From NCBI GenBank assembly GCA_030596395.1, contig JAUVKF010000038.1, positions 1-35,027 on the forward strand: DNA of 35,027 nucleotides, in the 5' to 3' direction. This document shows, one piece after another, positions 7,756 to 15,336 of this stretch. The position numbers were made by a program, and so were the translations under genes. Under the pieces are notes generated by a model, which saw only the letters and a list, made by a program, of their open reading frames with translations, made no database searches and was not told the origin of the DNA. Within the stretch, counting starts at the first letter, position 1. Each line of letters starts with the position of its first letter. This DNA is from Chlorobiota bacterium. GTDB taxonomy: Bacteria; Bacteroidota; Bacteroidia; Bacteroidales; F082.

Positions 7756-8181
7756 ATGACTAAAATACTGAAAGACAGGACAGAAATAAAGGTACGCTTT
7801 GGCGAAGTGGATTCGATGGGAATAGTCTGGCATGGCAATTATGTAAAATATATCGAAGAAGGTCGTGAATCGTTTGGACACAAATATGGTATTTCATACC
7901 TGGATATTTATGCCAATAATGTGATGGCCCCCGTTGTTAACATGAACATTGATTTTAAAAAACAGGTGCAATATGGCGACCGTTTGATTATAGAAACCGA
8001 ATATGTTGATACTGAGGCTGCGAAAATTATTTTCACTTATAACATTTTACGAAAGTCGGATAATGAATTGATGGCTACTGCAACAACAACACAGGTATTT
8101 ATTGATCTCAAGAGAGAGATGCTGCTTTATCCTCCGCAATTTGCAATTGAATGGAAGAAGAAAGTCGGCCTAATTGATTGA
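7756..8181 (+). CDS. 4HBT-type acyl thioesterase (YbgC/FadM-like)
   Basis: 141 residues, full length for a hot-dog thioesterase. The active-site segment FGEVDSMGIVWHGNYVKYIEEGRE carries the catalytic-type Asp19 and the following HGNY motif. The MNIDFKKQVQYGDRL and ATTTQVFIDL strands are also as expected. In aryl polyene and flexirubin loci such an enzyme is thought to release or proofread acyl chains from the carrier protein. It is the first gene behind a clear promoter and 27 bp before the ketosynthase gene. Confidence 0.85.
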   Translation: MTKILKDRTEIKVRFGEVDSMGIVWHGNYVKYIEEGRESFGHKYGISYLDIYANNVMAPVVNMNIDFKKQVQYGDRLIIETEYVDTEAAKIIFTYNILRKSDNELMATATTTQVFIDLKREMLLYPPQFAIEWKKKVGLID

Positions 8182-8208
8182 TATTCTTGCATAATTTTGA
8201 AAAGGAAA

Positions 8209-9351
8209 ATGGTTTTTTTTCAATCAGATAACATAATAACTTCATTGGGGTTTTCAACCTCAGAGAATTATACTGCCCTTATTTCTGGCGATGTTGGCAT
8301 AAAACCAATTAATGATCCGAATTTTTATCCTGAACCTTTTCCGGCTTCACTGGTTAATACAAACAAACTTGCAGAAAAGTTTGCTGAGATAAACAGATCA
8401 GGGAGTTTCACACGCCTCGAAAAAATGTTGATCCTGTCCATTCAGGATGCACTCATCCAGGCGAATATTGATATTAAATCAGAAAGAACTGCAATCATCC
8501 TTTCAACAACCAAAGGCAATATTGACCTTCTGGAACCTGAAAAACAAAATCAATTCGAAAAAGAAAGAGTGCAACTGTGGCAGTTAGGTAAGGTAATTAG
8601 AAATTACTTCAACAACCCAAATCAAACCATTGTATTATCAAATGCTTGCATCTCTGGTGTATTGGCACTCAACATTGCCGCAACACTTATCAGTAGTAGC
8701 CGGTATGATCATATTGTAGTAACCGGCGGTGATATAGTTTCAGGTTTTGTGGTCAGTGGATTTATGTCGTTTATGTCGTTAAGCCCAAAGCCTTGCAAAC
8801 CTTTTGACAAAAAAAGAGATGGCCTTTCACTAGGCGAAGGTGCCGGAACAATCGTATTGAGTAAAGACCCTCTGAAAGCAGGAAGTATTGCATACATAGG
8901 TGGTGGATCAGCCAACGATGCCAACCATATTTCTGGCCCTTCACGAACAGGAGAAGGATCCTATTTAGCCGTTAAAAAGGCTATGAAAGAAGCCAACGTG
9001 AGTGCTGAGGAAATTGATTACATCTCAGCCCATGGTACAGCCACCGATTACAACGACGAAATGGAAAGCCTTGCCATAAACAGGTGTGGATTAACCGATG
9101 TTCCGGTAAACAGTTTTAAAGGAAACTGGGGTCATACACTCGGTGCAGCAGGATTAGTCGAGACTGCTGTAATGTTGCATGAGATGCAGGAAAACACATT
9201 GATCAAATCAGCAGGCTTTAATGAACTTGGCGTGTCAAAACCACTGAATGTCATCACAAAAAATCAGTCTGCTGAATTAAACACTTGCCTCAAAATGGCA
9301 TCGGGCTTTGGTGGAAGTAACGCAGCCTTAATTGCGAAAAAGATAAAATAA
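8209..9351 (+). CDS. Beta-ketoacyl-ACP synthase (KAS I/II type)
   Basis: 380 residues from the ATG at 8209, which has an AAAAGGAAA ribosome-binding-like stretch. An in-frame TTG at 8197 adds only four residues. The elongating-KS triad is intact: Cys147 in SNACISGVLAL, His275 in SAHGTATDYND and His309 in GNWGHTLGAAG. The segment CKPFDKKRDGLSLGEGAG is typical of the family. It elongates ACP-bound chains with malonyl units. Its stop codon shares one base with the start of the half-length ketosynthase (TAATG), suggesting translational coupling and a KS:partner complex. Confidence 0.88.
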   Translation: MVFFQSDNIITSLGFSTSENYTALISGDVGIKPINDPNFYPEPFPASLVNTNKLAEKFAEINRSGSFTRLEKMLILSIQDALIQANIDIKSERTAIILSTTKGNIDLLEPEKQNQFEKERVQLWQLGKVIRNYFNNPNQTIVLSNACISGVLALNIAATLISSSRYDHIVVTGGDIVSGFVVSGFMSFMSLSPKPCKPFDKKRDGLSLGEGAGTIVLSKDPLKAGSIAYIGGGSANDANHISGPSRTGEGSYLAVKKAMKEANVSAEEIDYISAHGTATDYNDEMESLAINRCGLTDVPVNSFKGNWGHTLGAAGLVETAVMLHEMQENTLIKSAGFNELGVSKPLNVITKNQSAELNTCLKMASGFGGSNAALIAKKIK

Positions 9352-9986
9352 TGCAGGCCAGAATTAAGACATATTGCCACATAAAGGATAATAAAGTTTA
9401 TCTGAACGGACAATTGCATTTTGAGAGTGAAGGGACTCTCTCAATAAAGGATTTCTTGAAAGCCGTTTACAAGCATCTCAACTTAAAATACACCAAATTT
9501 TATAAAATGGATGAGATCAGTAAGCTAGGATTTTTAGCTTCAGAAGTAGTTTTGGAACATGCAAATAATGAACGGTTTGATGAATCAGGGATTGGGGTTG
9601 TTTTATCCAATTCACAATCAACACTTGTTACAGATAAGGTTCACCAGGTTTCGATAAACGATTCAGCTAATTATTACCCCAGCCCATCTGTTTTTGTTTA
9701 TACGCTGCCAAATATCATGATCGGTGAGATTTCTATCAAACATAAATTCAGGGGTGAAAATGCTTTTTATATCTTTGAGCACTTTAATACTGAATTTATT
9801 TCTGACTATATCAATTCACTTTTTACCGACCAAAAAATTAATGCATGCCTGGGAGGCTGGGTTGACCAATCAGCAGAAAATTATGAAGCTTTTGTTTATT
9901 GGACAGAAATTGACGGCAAAACTGAAAATGCACCCGAACATACTGAAGAACAAATAAAAAGATTGTACGAAATAATTTTAAAATAG
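9351..9986 (+). CDS. Half-length ketosynthase-like protein (no catalytic residues)
   Basis: 211 residues. The body reads like the N-terminal half of a thiolase-fold ketosynthase: FYKMDEISKLGFLASEVVLE, then GIGVVLSNSQSTLVTDKV, then SPSVFVYTLPNIMIGEISIKHKFRGENAFYI. It stops where the C-terminal half should begin. The catalytic Cys position falls in GENAFYI, and neither the HGTxTxxND nor the GHTxGAxG motif is present. It is translationally coupled to the preceding active KS, so it is probably a structural or chain-length partner and not a condensing enzyme. The ORF is uninterrupted with normal codon use, which argues against recent decay. Confidence 0.65.
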   Translation: MQARIKTYCHIKDNKVYLNGQLHFESEGTLSIKDFLKAVYKHLNLKYTKFYKMDEISKLGFLASEVVLEHANNERFDESGIGVVLSNSQSTLVTDKVHQVSINDSANYYPSPSVFVYTLPNIMIGEISIKHKFRGENAFYIFEHFNTEFISDYINSLFTDQKINACLGGWVDQSAENYEAFVYWTEIDGKTENAPEHTEEQIKRLYEIILK

Positions 9987-9987
9987 A

Positions 9988-10245
9988 ATGGAAGAACTAA
10001 TTGAACAATTGAAAGTGCAAATAATTGAACAATTGAACCTTGAAGATATTGAACCTGACGACATTGATCCGGAAGATCCTTTGTTTGGCAATGGCCTTGG
10101 CCTCGATTCAATTGATGCACTTGAATTGATTGTGCTGCTTGAAAAGGAATATGGCATTAAAATTGAAAATCCGAAAGACGGGCAGAAAATATTCTTTTCG
10201 TTAAAAAGTATGGCAGAATTCATTACTGAAAACCAGAAGAATTGA
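9988..10245 (+). CDS. Acyl carrier protein
   Basis: 85 residues, acidic, with the phosphopantetheine site GLGLDSIDALEL (Ser41). It begins 1 bp after the half-KS stop. The N-terminal helix (MEELIEQLKVQIIEQLNL) and the later LLEKEYGIKI helix are as in ACPs of aryl polyene and flexirubin loci. It would tether the growing polyene. Only one ACP is visible in this window. Confidence 0.92.
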   Translation: MEELIEQLKVQIIEQLNLEDIEPDDIDPEDPLFGNGLGLDSIDALELIVLLEKEYGIKIENPKDGQKIFFSLKSMAEFITENQKN

Positions 10246-10303
10246 CAAACTATTGGATTTTTAATTGATACTTCATAAATAACACGCAAACCACCCTGCA
10301 TAA

Positions 10304-11506
10304 ATGTCTTCAAAAATTGTTGTTACCGGACTTGGAATTATTACCGCCATCGGAAACAATATTGAAGAAAGCTATCATTCGTTGGTGAACCAAAAAAGTG
10401 GAATAGGCCCAATCAGCATTTTACAAACCATCCATAAAGATAATTTTGTTCTGGGCGAAGTAAAAAAAAGCCAGGATGAATTGATCGAAATGGCTGAAGT
10501 TGATCCGCAAGAACCTTGGACACGCACGGCTTTGTTTGGTATAATTGCTGCAAAGCAAGCATTTAATGATGCCGGATTGGATAAGAGTAAGGGTAAAATT
10601 GGACTGGTTTCTGCCACAACTGTAGGAGGAATGGACCGAAGCGAGTTGCATTACACCAGTTTTGTTCATGATGCAGTTTTCAACGCTTTTATTGACACAC
10701 ATCATGCAGGAGACAGCACCGAAAAAATTGCCGATCAGTTAAAAATCAAAGATTACCTGACAACGATCAGCACGGCTTGTTCAAGTTCGTTAAACAGTAT
10801 CATGTTTGGTGCACGACTGATCAAAAACGGCATTGTTGATAAAGTAATTGCCGGCGGAACGGACGGTTTGTCGAAATTTACACTAAACGGGTTTAATACA
10901 CTGATGATCCTCGACAAAGACCAATGCAGGCCATTTGATGCAAGCCGGCGTGGTTTAAACCTTGGCGAGGGGGCTGCATATATTGTTCTTGAAAGGGAGG
11001 AAAATGCAAAAGCAGAAGGCAAGAAAATTTATGCAACACTAAGCGGATATGCCAATGCCAATGATGCTTTCCATCAGACAGCTTCTTCTGAAGAGGGAGA
11101 TGGCCCATTTTTGGCCATGAAAAACGCACTTGATAAAGGGAAATTATCTCCTGAAGATATTGATTACATTAATGTCCATGGAACAGGAACCGATAATAAT
11201 GATTTGACAGAAGGCCGGGCCATGATCAGGTTGTTCGGCGATAAATTACCAGCCTTCAGTTCTACCAAAGCATATACCGGGCACACCCTCGGCGCTGCCG
11301 GATCTGTTGAGTCAATTATTTCAATACTTTCATTACAGAACAATACCATGTTCCCCAACATCAATTTTAAGGAAGTGATCAATGAGATTGGTATCAAGCC
11401 CATCTCAAAAGTTGAAAAAAAGGAATTACAGCATGTTTTAACAAACTCGTTTGGGTTTGGTGGCAATGATTCTTCTTTATTGTTCTCAAAATATGTTGGC
11501 TCATGA
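10304..11506 (+). CDS. Beta-ketoacyl-ACP synthase (KS subunit of KS/CLF pair)
   Basis: 400 residues starting MSSKIVVTGLGIITAIG, the standard FabF-like N-terminus. The triad is intact: Cys159 in STACSSSLN, His292 in VHGTGTDNND and His327 in TGHTLGAAGS. CRPFDASRRGLNLGEGAA is also diagnostic. Its end overlaps the chain-length-factor gene by 4 bp (ATGA), the usual arrangement of a heterodimeric type II PKS core. It elongates the ACP-bound polyene with malonyl extender units. Confidence 0.92.
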   Translation: MSSKIVVTGLGIITAIGNNIEESYHSLVNQKSGIGPISILQTIHKDNFVLGEVKKSQDELIEMAEVDPQEPWTRTALFGIIAAKQAFNDAGLDKSKGKIGLVSATTVGGMDRSELHYTSFVHDAVFNAFIDTHHAGDSTEKIADQLKIKDYLTTISTACSSSLNSIMFGARLIKNGIVDKVIAGGTDGLSKFTLNGFNTLMILDKDQCRPFDASRRGLNLGEGAAYIVLEREENAKAEGKKIYATLSGYANANDAFHQTASSEEGDGPFLAMKNALDKGKLSPEDIDYINVHGTGTDNNDLTEGRAMIRLFGDKLPAFSSTKAYTGHTLGAAGSVESIISILSLQNNTMFPNINFKEVINEIGIKPISKVEKKELQHVLTNSFGFGGNDSSLLFSKYVGS

Positions 11507-12567
11507 AGGCATATATCAACGGATTAGGCGCTGTTGCACCGCAGGAAACACTCGATAAGGATCATTTTTTAGATCAGGTTGAATCTTATAATGAGAACCG
11601 CCTTCAAATTATACAACCTAATTATCGCGAATATATCAATCCAAAGGTGCTCAGGCGAATGAGCAAAATTGTTAGACTGGGAGTTGTGTCTGCAAAGATT
11701 GCCATGGAAGATGCCGGCCTCGACCAACCGGATGCAATTATTACGGGAACAGGAATGGGCTGCCAGGTTGATACCGAAAAGTTTCTCAATGCGATGCTCG
11801 AAAACAATGAAACTCTGCTTACTCCCACCGCTTTCATCCAGTCAACGCATAACACCATGGGGGCTCAGATTGCATTGATGCTGGGTAATAACAATTACAA
11901 TTTCACCTATGTCCATCGTACATTTTCATTTGAAAGTGCATTGTTAGACAGCATGATGATGCTCGCTGAAAATGAGGCCTCTAATGTTTTGCTTGGTGGC
12001 ATTGATGAAATTACAGAGGAAAGCTGGCTGATTAAAACCCGGATTGGTTACTTCAAATTCGACTCAATTAATAGTTTAAATCTGCTTGGCGACAAACAAA
12101 CAGGAGCATTGGCAGGTGAGAGTTCAGCTTTCTTTGTTCTGTCGAATAAAAAAACCGACAACACTTACGCCGAAATTACAGGCACTTCCACCTTTTACAA
12201 ACCGGAAAGTATTGAAGAAACACAGGAAAGAATCAGCAATTTTCTTTCTGTAAATAAGCTGTCGCCTGATTCGCTTGATCTGGTAATACTGGGATATAAT
12301 GGTGATCCTGAATATGACCAACTTTACCAAAATCTTGAAGAAACCATATTCAATCTATGTTCGGTAGCTTATTATAAACACCTTTGCGGTGAACATGATA
12401 CTGCTTCGGCATTTGCTTTGTGGATTGCAGCAAAGGCTTTAAAATCAAATACAATCCCTGAGATTATTGTTAAAGAAAAGAAGAAGCAAAATTCTCCGAA
12501 AAACATACTCATTTACAACCAGTTCAGAAACATCAACCATAGCCTGATCTTACTCAGGCAGGTATAG
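11503..12567 (+). CDS. Beta-ketoacyl synthase chain-length factor
   Basis: 354 residues, overlapping the KS stop by 4 bp. It has the fold markers of a ketosynthase (INGLGAVAPQ, SKIVRLGVVSAKIAMEDAG, TGTGMGC) but no catalytic triad. The Cys segment is replaced by VHRTFSFESALLD, the HGTxT region by LGYNGDPEYD, and the last motif by CGEHDTASAFALW. This is the pattern of chain-length factors (Ketoacyl-synt_2 group) in aryl polyene and flexirubin systems. It would set the polyene length as a heterodimer with the 10304-11506 product. Confidence 0.85.
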   Translation: MKAYINGLGAVAPQETLDKDHFLDQVESYNENRLQIIQPNYREYINPKVLRRMSKIVRLGVVSAKIAMEDAGLDQPDAIITGTGMGCQVDTEKFLNAMLENNETLLTPTAFIQSTHNTMGAQIALMLGNNNYNFTYVHRTFSFESALLDSMMMLAENEASNVLLGGIDEITEESWLIKTRIGYFKFDSINSLNLLGDKQTGALAGESSAFFVLSNKKTDNTYAEITGTSTFYKPESIEETQERISNFLSVNKLSPDSLDLVILGYNGDPEYDQLYQNLEETIFNLCSVAYYKHLCGEHDTASAFALWIAAKALKSNTIPEIIVKEKKKQNSPKNILIYNQFRNINHSLILLRQV

Positions 12568-12583
12568 AAAAGCCTTCTCAATT

Positions 12584-12952
12584 ATGCTTGTAGCTGATTT
12601 TTATAAAATTCAAGAATTTGAAGCCACTGACGAATTCATCAAAGCGCGTTTATTGCTAAATAAAGAGCATGAAATTTACAAGGGTCATTTCCCGGGCCAA
12701 GCTGTTGTTCCCGGTGTAATGCAATTGCAAATGATTAAAGAGCTAGTAGAAAAGGCAACAAAACAGGAGTTGCTTTTATCTGAGGTTACAATTGCAAAAT
12801 ACATCAATATGATTGATCCGATTGAATCAGAAATACTTCAGGTTGAGATTAAAATAAGCCAATTGGAACCAAACCGTTTTAAGATTAATGCCTTTATAAC
12901 ATATGGCGATTTAGTTTTCACGAAACTAAAAGGAGTGTTAAGTGCAAAATAA
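12584..12952 (+). CDS. FabZ/FabA-like 3-hydroxyacyl-ACP dehydratase homologue
   Basis: 122 residues of hot-dog fold. The motif HFPGQAVVPGVMQLQMI keeps the catalytic-type His35, but where FabZ has its Glu (14 residues after the His) this protein has Gln49. The 2917-3336 protein shows the opposite combination. In hot-dog dehydratases the His and the Glu/Asp are contributed by different subunits, so the two proteins could form one composite site as a heterodimer. It is the last gene of the second block, 16 bp after the chain-length factor. Confidence 0.8.
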   Translation: MLVADFYKIQEFEATDEFIKARLLLNKEHEIYKGHFPGQAVVPGVMQLQMIKELVEKATKQELLLSEVTIAKYINMIDPIESEILQVEIKISQLEPNRFKINAFITYGDLVFTKLKGVLSAK

Positions 12953-13000
12953 AAGCCCCGTCTCTATCCACCGGAACTATTCTTCTTCAGTTATTTTTCA

Positions 13001-13603
13001 CTAAAAAGCTTTTTTCTTCATCAGGAATCTACCCAATTCTTTGCCAGCCTTAGCATAGGCTTCTCCTACCCTTATCCCAACATCATAATCTCCATAACCC
13101 ATGCTTCTGCCAGGAGCACCATATATCATTATCCTTGTTAATACTTCTGATTGATTACCCACAGGAACAATCATTATTTCAAGGTCGACTGAAGCATTTT
13201 TTCGGGCAACACCAACATTAAAACCGGGTTCAATAAATATGGTATTGACAATTATCATGTATTGCGCTCCACCCAGACCCGGCCTGAAAAGTACATCATC
13301 AACATATTGATTGAGCAACTGCATGAATTTGGGTTCAAAATGCACCGGTCTGTCCTCATACCACATTGCTCTCCATTTCTCTCCCCTTCCTGGTTCATCT
13401 TCTTCGACCTCGGCCATTTTTTTACTAATGTATTTATCCTCTGTCATTTTACCTACCTTCAAATTATCGTCATAAGTATAGGTGATGTCAAACTGATCCT
13501 GCCCTTTTAGTGTAGTAAGTTTTCCATCAGTAACTTTAATTTTTTGTGCTTGAAGTTGCGTCATAACAAGCACGGCAATCAGTAATAATAGATTTCTTTT
13601 CAT
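13001..13603 (-). CDS. Secreted protein of unknown function
   Basis: 200 residues with a signal peptide (MKRNLLLLIAVLVMTQLQAQ). I do not assign a family. The mature protein has a charged segment around KKMAEVEEDEPGRGEKWRAM, a central IIVNTIFIEPGFNVGVARKNASVDLEIMIV (in pieces) strand pair, and a C-terminal helix EAYAKAGKELGRFLMKKK. The layout of strand pair plus terminal helix is similar to the DUF4410-type lipoprotein family seen in Bacteroidota. It converges on the end of the pigment operon with a 48-bp gap. A TACTTTTG box (13630-13637, minus strand) lies 26 bp before the ATG. Confidence 0.6.
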   Translation of the reverse strand: MKRNLLLLIAVLVMTQLQAQKIKVTDGKLTTLKGQDQFDITYTYDDNLKVGKMTEDKYISKKMAEVEEDEPGRGEKWRAMWYEDRPVHFEPKFMQLLNQYVDDVLFRPGLGGAQYMIIVNTIFIEPGFNVGVARKNASVDLEIMIVPVGNQSEVLTRIMIYGAPGRSMGYGDYDVGIRVGEAYAKAGKELGRFLMKKKAF

Positions 13604-13736
13604 GGTTTTTTGTTTTTAGTTTGAATACTCAAAAGTAGAAAAACACAGTCTCAAAAAAAACTTTTCACAGAAATATTTTAAAAAAAATGAAGGTTATGCT
13701 CATTTGTTTCTATAGACGCTGTCTGCTGATTTAATG

Positions 13737-13794
13737 CTTACAATCGCTGCATCCGGCTTCTTGCTAAGTTCGCAAGCGGCGAGCGATTGATAAG
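13737..13794. repeat. Imperfect inverted repeat, 12-bp stem with bulge
   Basis: CTTACAATCGCT (13737-13748) pairs with AGCGATTGATAAG (13782-13794) with one bulged base. Inside, CTTGC (13760-13764) pairs with GCAAG (13772-13776). No T-run follows on either strand, so it is not a simple terminator. Confidence 0.5.
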
Positions 13795-13876
13795 ATGGCT
13801 GATTTAGCAATTTGGAATGGTTTTTAAATGGAGTTTTTTTAAACCATTTCTACTACAAATAAGGTAAAATGAGTAA

Positions 13877-13915
13877 TAAAAAGCCCGTTGATCCCGGGAA
13901 CCCAGAACCAACGGG
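13877..13915 (-). terminator. Terminator-like hairpin, minus-strand orientation
   Basis: CCCGTTG (13884-13890) pairs with CAACGGG (13909-13915), with an inner CCCGGG. Read on the minus strand the stem is followed by CTTTTTATTA, as in a rho-independent terminator. No minus-strand gene precedes it nearby, so it may end an unannotated RNA or be a + strand leader hairpin. The same CCCGTTG/CAACGGG stem appears in the terminator at 14818-14855. Confidence 0.4.
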
Positions 13916-13935
13916 TAATTAACCAAAACTATGCT

Positions 13936-14028
13936 ATGAAAAAGCATAGCTATAAAGTTACAACAAAAACCCCGATTTTCAACCTGGGAATTGACTTGTT
14001 TAAAACTTCCATAATACATCAATTTTAG
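13936..14028 (+). CDS. Possible 30-residue leader or small peptide
   Basis: An ATG ORF starting MKKHSYKVTTKTPIF and ending KTSIIHQF. Its start codon lies within a CTATGCT/AGCATAG hairpin (13930-13936 / 13944-13950), which could control its translation. It ends 82 bp before the lipoprotein gene. The basic N-terminus and short length would suit a leader peptide, but without comparative data it may be chance. Confidence 0.25.
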   Translation: MKKHSYKVTTKTPIFNLGIDLFKTSIIHQF

Positions 14029-14110
14029 AGTATAATATTTATATGGATTATCGGACAACCAGTTTTGTTCAAATTCGTATAAGGTAATGATCCTTTAAAA
14101 AGTAAAAATC

Positions 14111-14743
14111 ATGAAAAAATTTATCCTACCATTAATAATCACTTTACTACTCTCAGCATGCGAAAAAGATAAATTAAATGATCTGAGCTTTAAAAGCACA
14201 TCAGAAGAGTTTCTTAAAGCAGGTAACCAGGTTGCTGTATGTCATAAATCTGGTGACAACTGGCATGTAATCAATATTAATATTAATGCATGGCCTGCTC
14301 ACGAGGCACATGGCGATGCAATAGATATGGATGGTGATGGATATTTTGACAGAGAGTGTGGATGTAGTGAGGTAGACTGTAATGATGAAGACCAAGATGT
14401 TAACACAGACTGCGGGAATCAAAGTGAAGGTCCGCTGACAATAATGATAGGGAACTCGCCCCTATACATTCATCCAACAGATAATAGCACCGGTACCAGG
14501 TATGATGGAGCAAAACAATTGTGTGATAATTTAGTAGTCTTTGGATATGACGATTGGTACTTACCATCAAAAGAAGAATTAAATGCGATGCACTTAGAAC
14601 TTGATGCTGGTGTGATGATTGGAACTTATTGGAGTTCTACATCCCAAGGTATGTTTGATGCCTGGTATCAGGATTTCAATACTGGAACCCAGAGTTTAGG
14701 TTCAGTATTCGATGTTAATCAATGTAGGTGCGTAAGAAAATAA
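14111..14743 (+). CDS. Lipoprotein with Cys/Asp-rich region and DUF1566-like C-terminus
   Basis: 210 residues. The signal peptide ends in the lipobox LLSAC (Cys16), so it is probably lipid-anchored in the envelope. Residues about 41-70 hold VAVCHKSGDNWHVI and WPAHEAHGD, a Cys/His motif found in many Bacteroidota surface proteins. Next comes DMDGDGYFDRECGCSEVDCNDED, split here as an Asp-rich calcium-binding-like segment of the MopE or thrombospondin type-3 kind. The C-terminal 90 residues (DDWYLPSKEELNAMH, YWSSTSQ, CRCVRK) fit DUF1566, a module common in Bacteroidota and Fibrobacter surface proteins. A strong terminator follows. Confidence 0.7.
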   Translation: MKKFILPLIITLLLSACEKDKLNDLSFKSTSEEFLKAGNQVAVCHKSGDNWHVINININAWPAHEAHGDAIDMDGDGYFDRECGCSEVDCNDEDQDVNTDCGNQSEGPLTIMIGNSPLYIHPTDNSTGTRYDGAKQLCDNLVVFGYDDWYLPSKEELNAMHLELDAGVMIGTYWSSTSQGMFDAWYQDFNTGTQSLGSVFDVNQCRCVRK

Positions 14744-14817
14744 TATAGAAATCAAGAATGTAATAATTACTAATATGTAGTTTCTTAAATATAGCATTAA
14801 TTACACATTTAGTTTTT

Positions 14818-14855
14818 AACCCGTTGGAAACGCTTTCATACCAACGGGTTTTTTT
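14818..14855 (+). terminator. Rho-independent terminator after the lipoprotein gene
   Basis: AACCCGTTGG (14818-14827), 13-nt loop, CCAACGGGTT (14841-14850), then T's to 14855: a 10-bp perfect stem with a T-run. Confidence 0.85.
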
Positions 14856-14990
14856 AATCCAAAATAATTGTCAAAAACTACCCCTCTCAATATGTACCCT
14901 GTCCCCCTACTCGTCCTCGTTTGAAGATGGCGTTTTACAAAAGCGTTTGAAATGCATTACTCTTGTTGGTTTTTAAAAATTTGATGGCAA

Positions 14991-15016
14991 TAAAAAAGGC
15001 GCCAAAAGGCGCCTTT
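14991..15016 (-). terminator. Rho-independent terminator of tRNA-Leu
   Basis: On the minus strand AAAGGCGCC, loop TTTT, GGCGCCTTT continues into TTTTTTA. It sits 3 bp past the 3' end of tRNA-Leu(UAA). Confidence 0.85.
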
Positions 15017-15019
15017 AGG

Positions 15020-15104
15020 TACTCGAGGCGGGACTTGAACCCGCACGACCGCAATGGTCATTGGATTTTAAGTCCAACGTGTCTACCAATTCCACCACTC
15101 GAGC
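15020..15104 (-). tRNA. tRNA-Leu (anticodon UAA)
   Basis: 85 nt on the minus strand without encoded CCA. The acceptor stem GCTCGAG pairs with CTCGAGT (one G-U), the anticodon arm is TTGGA-CTTAAAA-TCCAA with anticodon TAA, and the long variable arm and GGGTTCAAGTCCC T-arm are those of a class II leucine tRNA. It reads UUA codons. Confidence 0.93.
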
Positions 15105-15147
15105 ATATTTTCATGAACGATTCTAACACTTTCCGCTAAAGTGACTC

Positions 15148-15211
15148 CTGGACATTGAGTCCAACGTGTCTACCACCTGCCTGCCGGCAGGCAGGATTCC
15201 ACCACTCGAGC
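15148..15211 (-). pseudogene. Decayed tRNA-Leu copy interrupted by a 20-nt palindrome
   Basis: Upstream of tRNA-Leu(UAA) in the same orientation lies a copy of its 5' half: acceptor strand GCTCGAG, D-arm and anticodon arm. The loop CTCAATG would give anticodon CAA. Its D-loop is split at 15176-15195 by an inserted palindrome. The variable arm, T-arm and 3' acceptor strand are not recognisable after the anticodon stem. It is most likely a former tRNA-Leu(CAA) gene or a partial duplication, no longer able to fold. Confidence 0.75.
15176..15195. repeat. 20-nt perfect palindrome (REP-like) inserted in the tRNA remnant
   Basis: CCTGCCTGCC followed by its exact reverse complement. Compared with the intact tRNA-Leu gene, GTCTACCA|ATTCCACC on the + strand, the palindrome lies exactly between the two halves with no target duplication and no loss. 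Very similar GC-rich palindromes are, to my knowledge, dispersed in many Bacteroidota genomes. Confidence 0.8.
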
Positions 15212-15220
15212 ATGAACGTT

Positions 15221-15257
15221 AAAAAAAACCGACCCGAAAACTGAATCGGATCGGGTT
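15221..15257 (-). terminator. Terminator of tRNA-Gly
   Basis: On the minus strand ACCCGA (complement of 15251-15256), a loop, TCGGGT (complement of 15232-15237), then CGG and eight T's. It lies just past the tRNA-Gly 3' end. Confidence 0.65.
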
Positions 15258-15263
15258 TCTGTG

Positions 15264-15336
<73 letters not shown>

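Larger units (their letters stand above)
13604..14110. other. 507-bp intergenic stretch with several hairpins
   Basis: No convincing long gene. From left to right it holds the minus-strand promoter box at 13630-13637, a 12-bp bulged inverted repeat at 13737-13794 enclosing a smaller hairpin, a CCCGTTG/CAACGGG hairpin at 13884-13915 with a T-run on the minus-strand side, a CTATGCT/AGCATAG hairpin at 13930-13950 covering a short ORF start, and the 30-codon ORF itself. Confidence 0.6.

Noticed and set aside
15148-15211. The second tRNA-Leu copy as a functional gene
   Set aside because: The D-loop carries a 20-nt insert, the T-arm and 3' acceptor strand are not recognisable, and position 37 is T.
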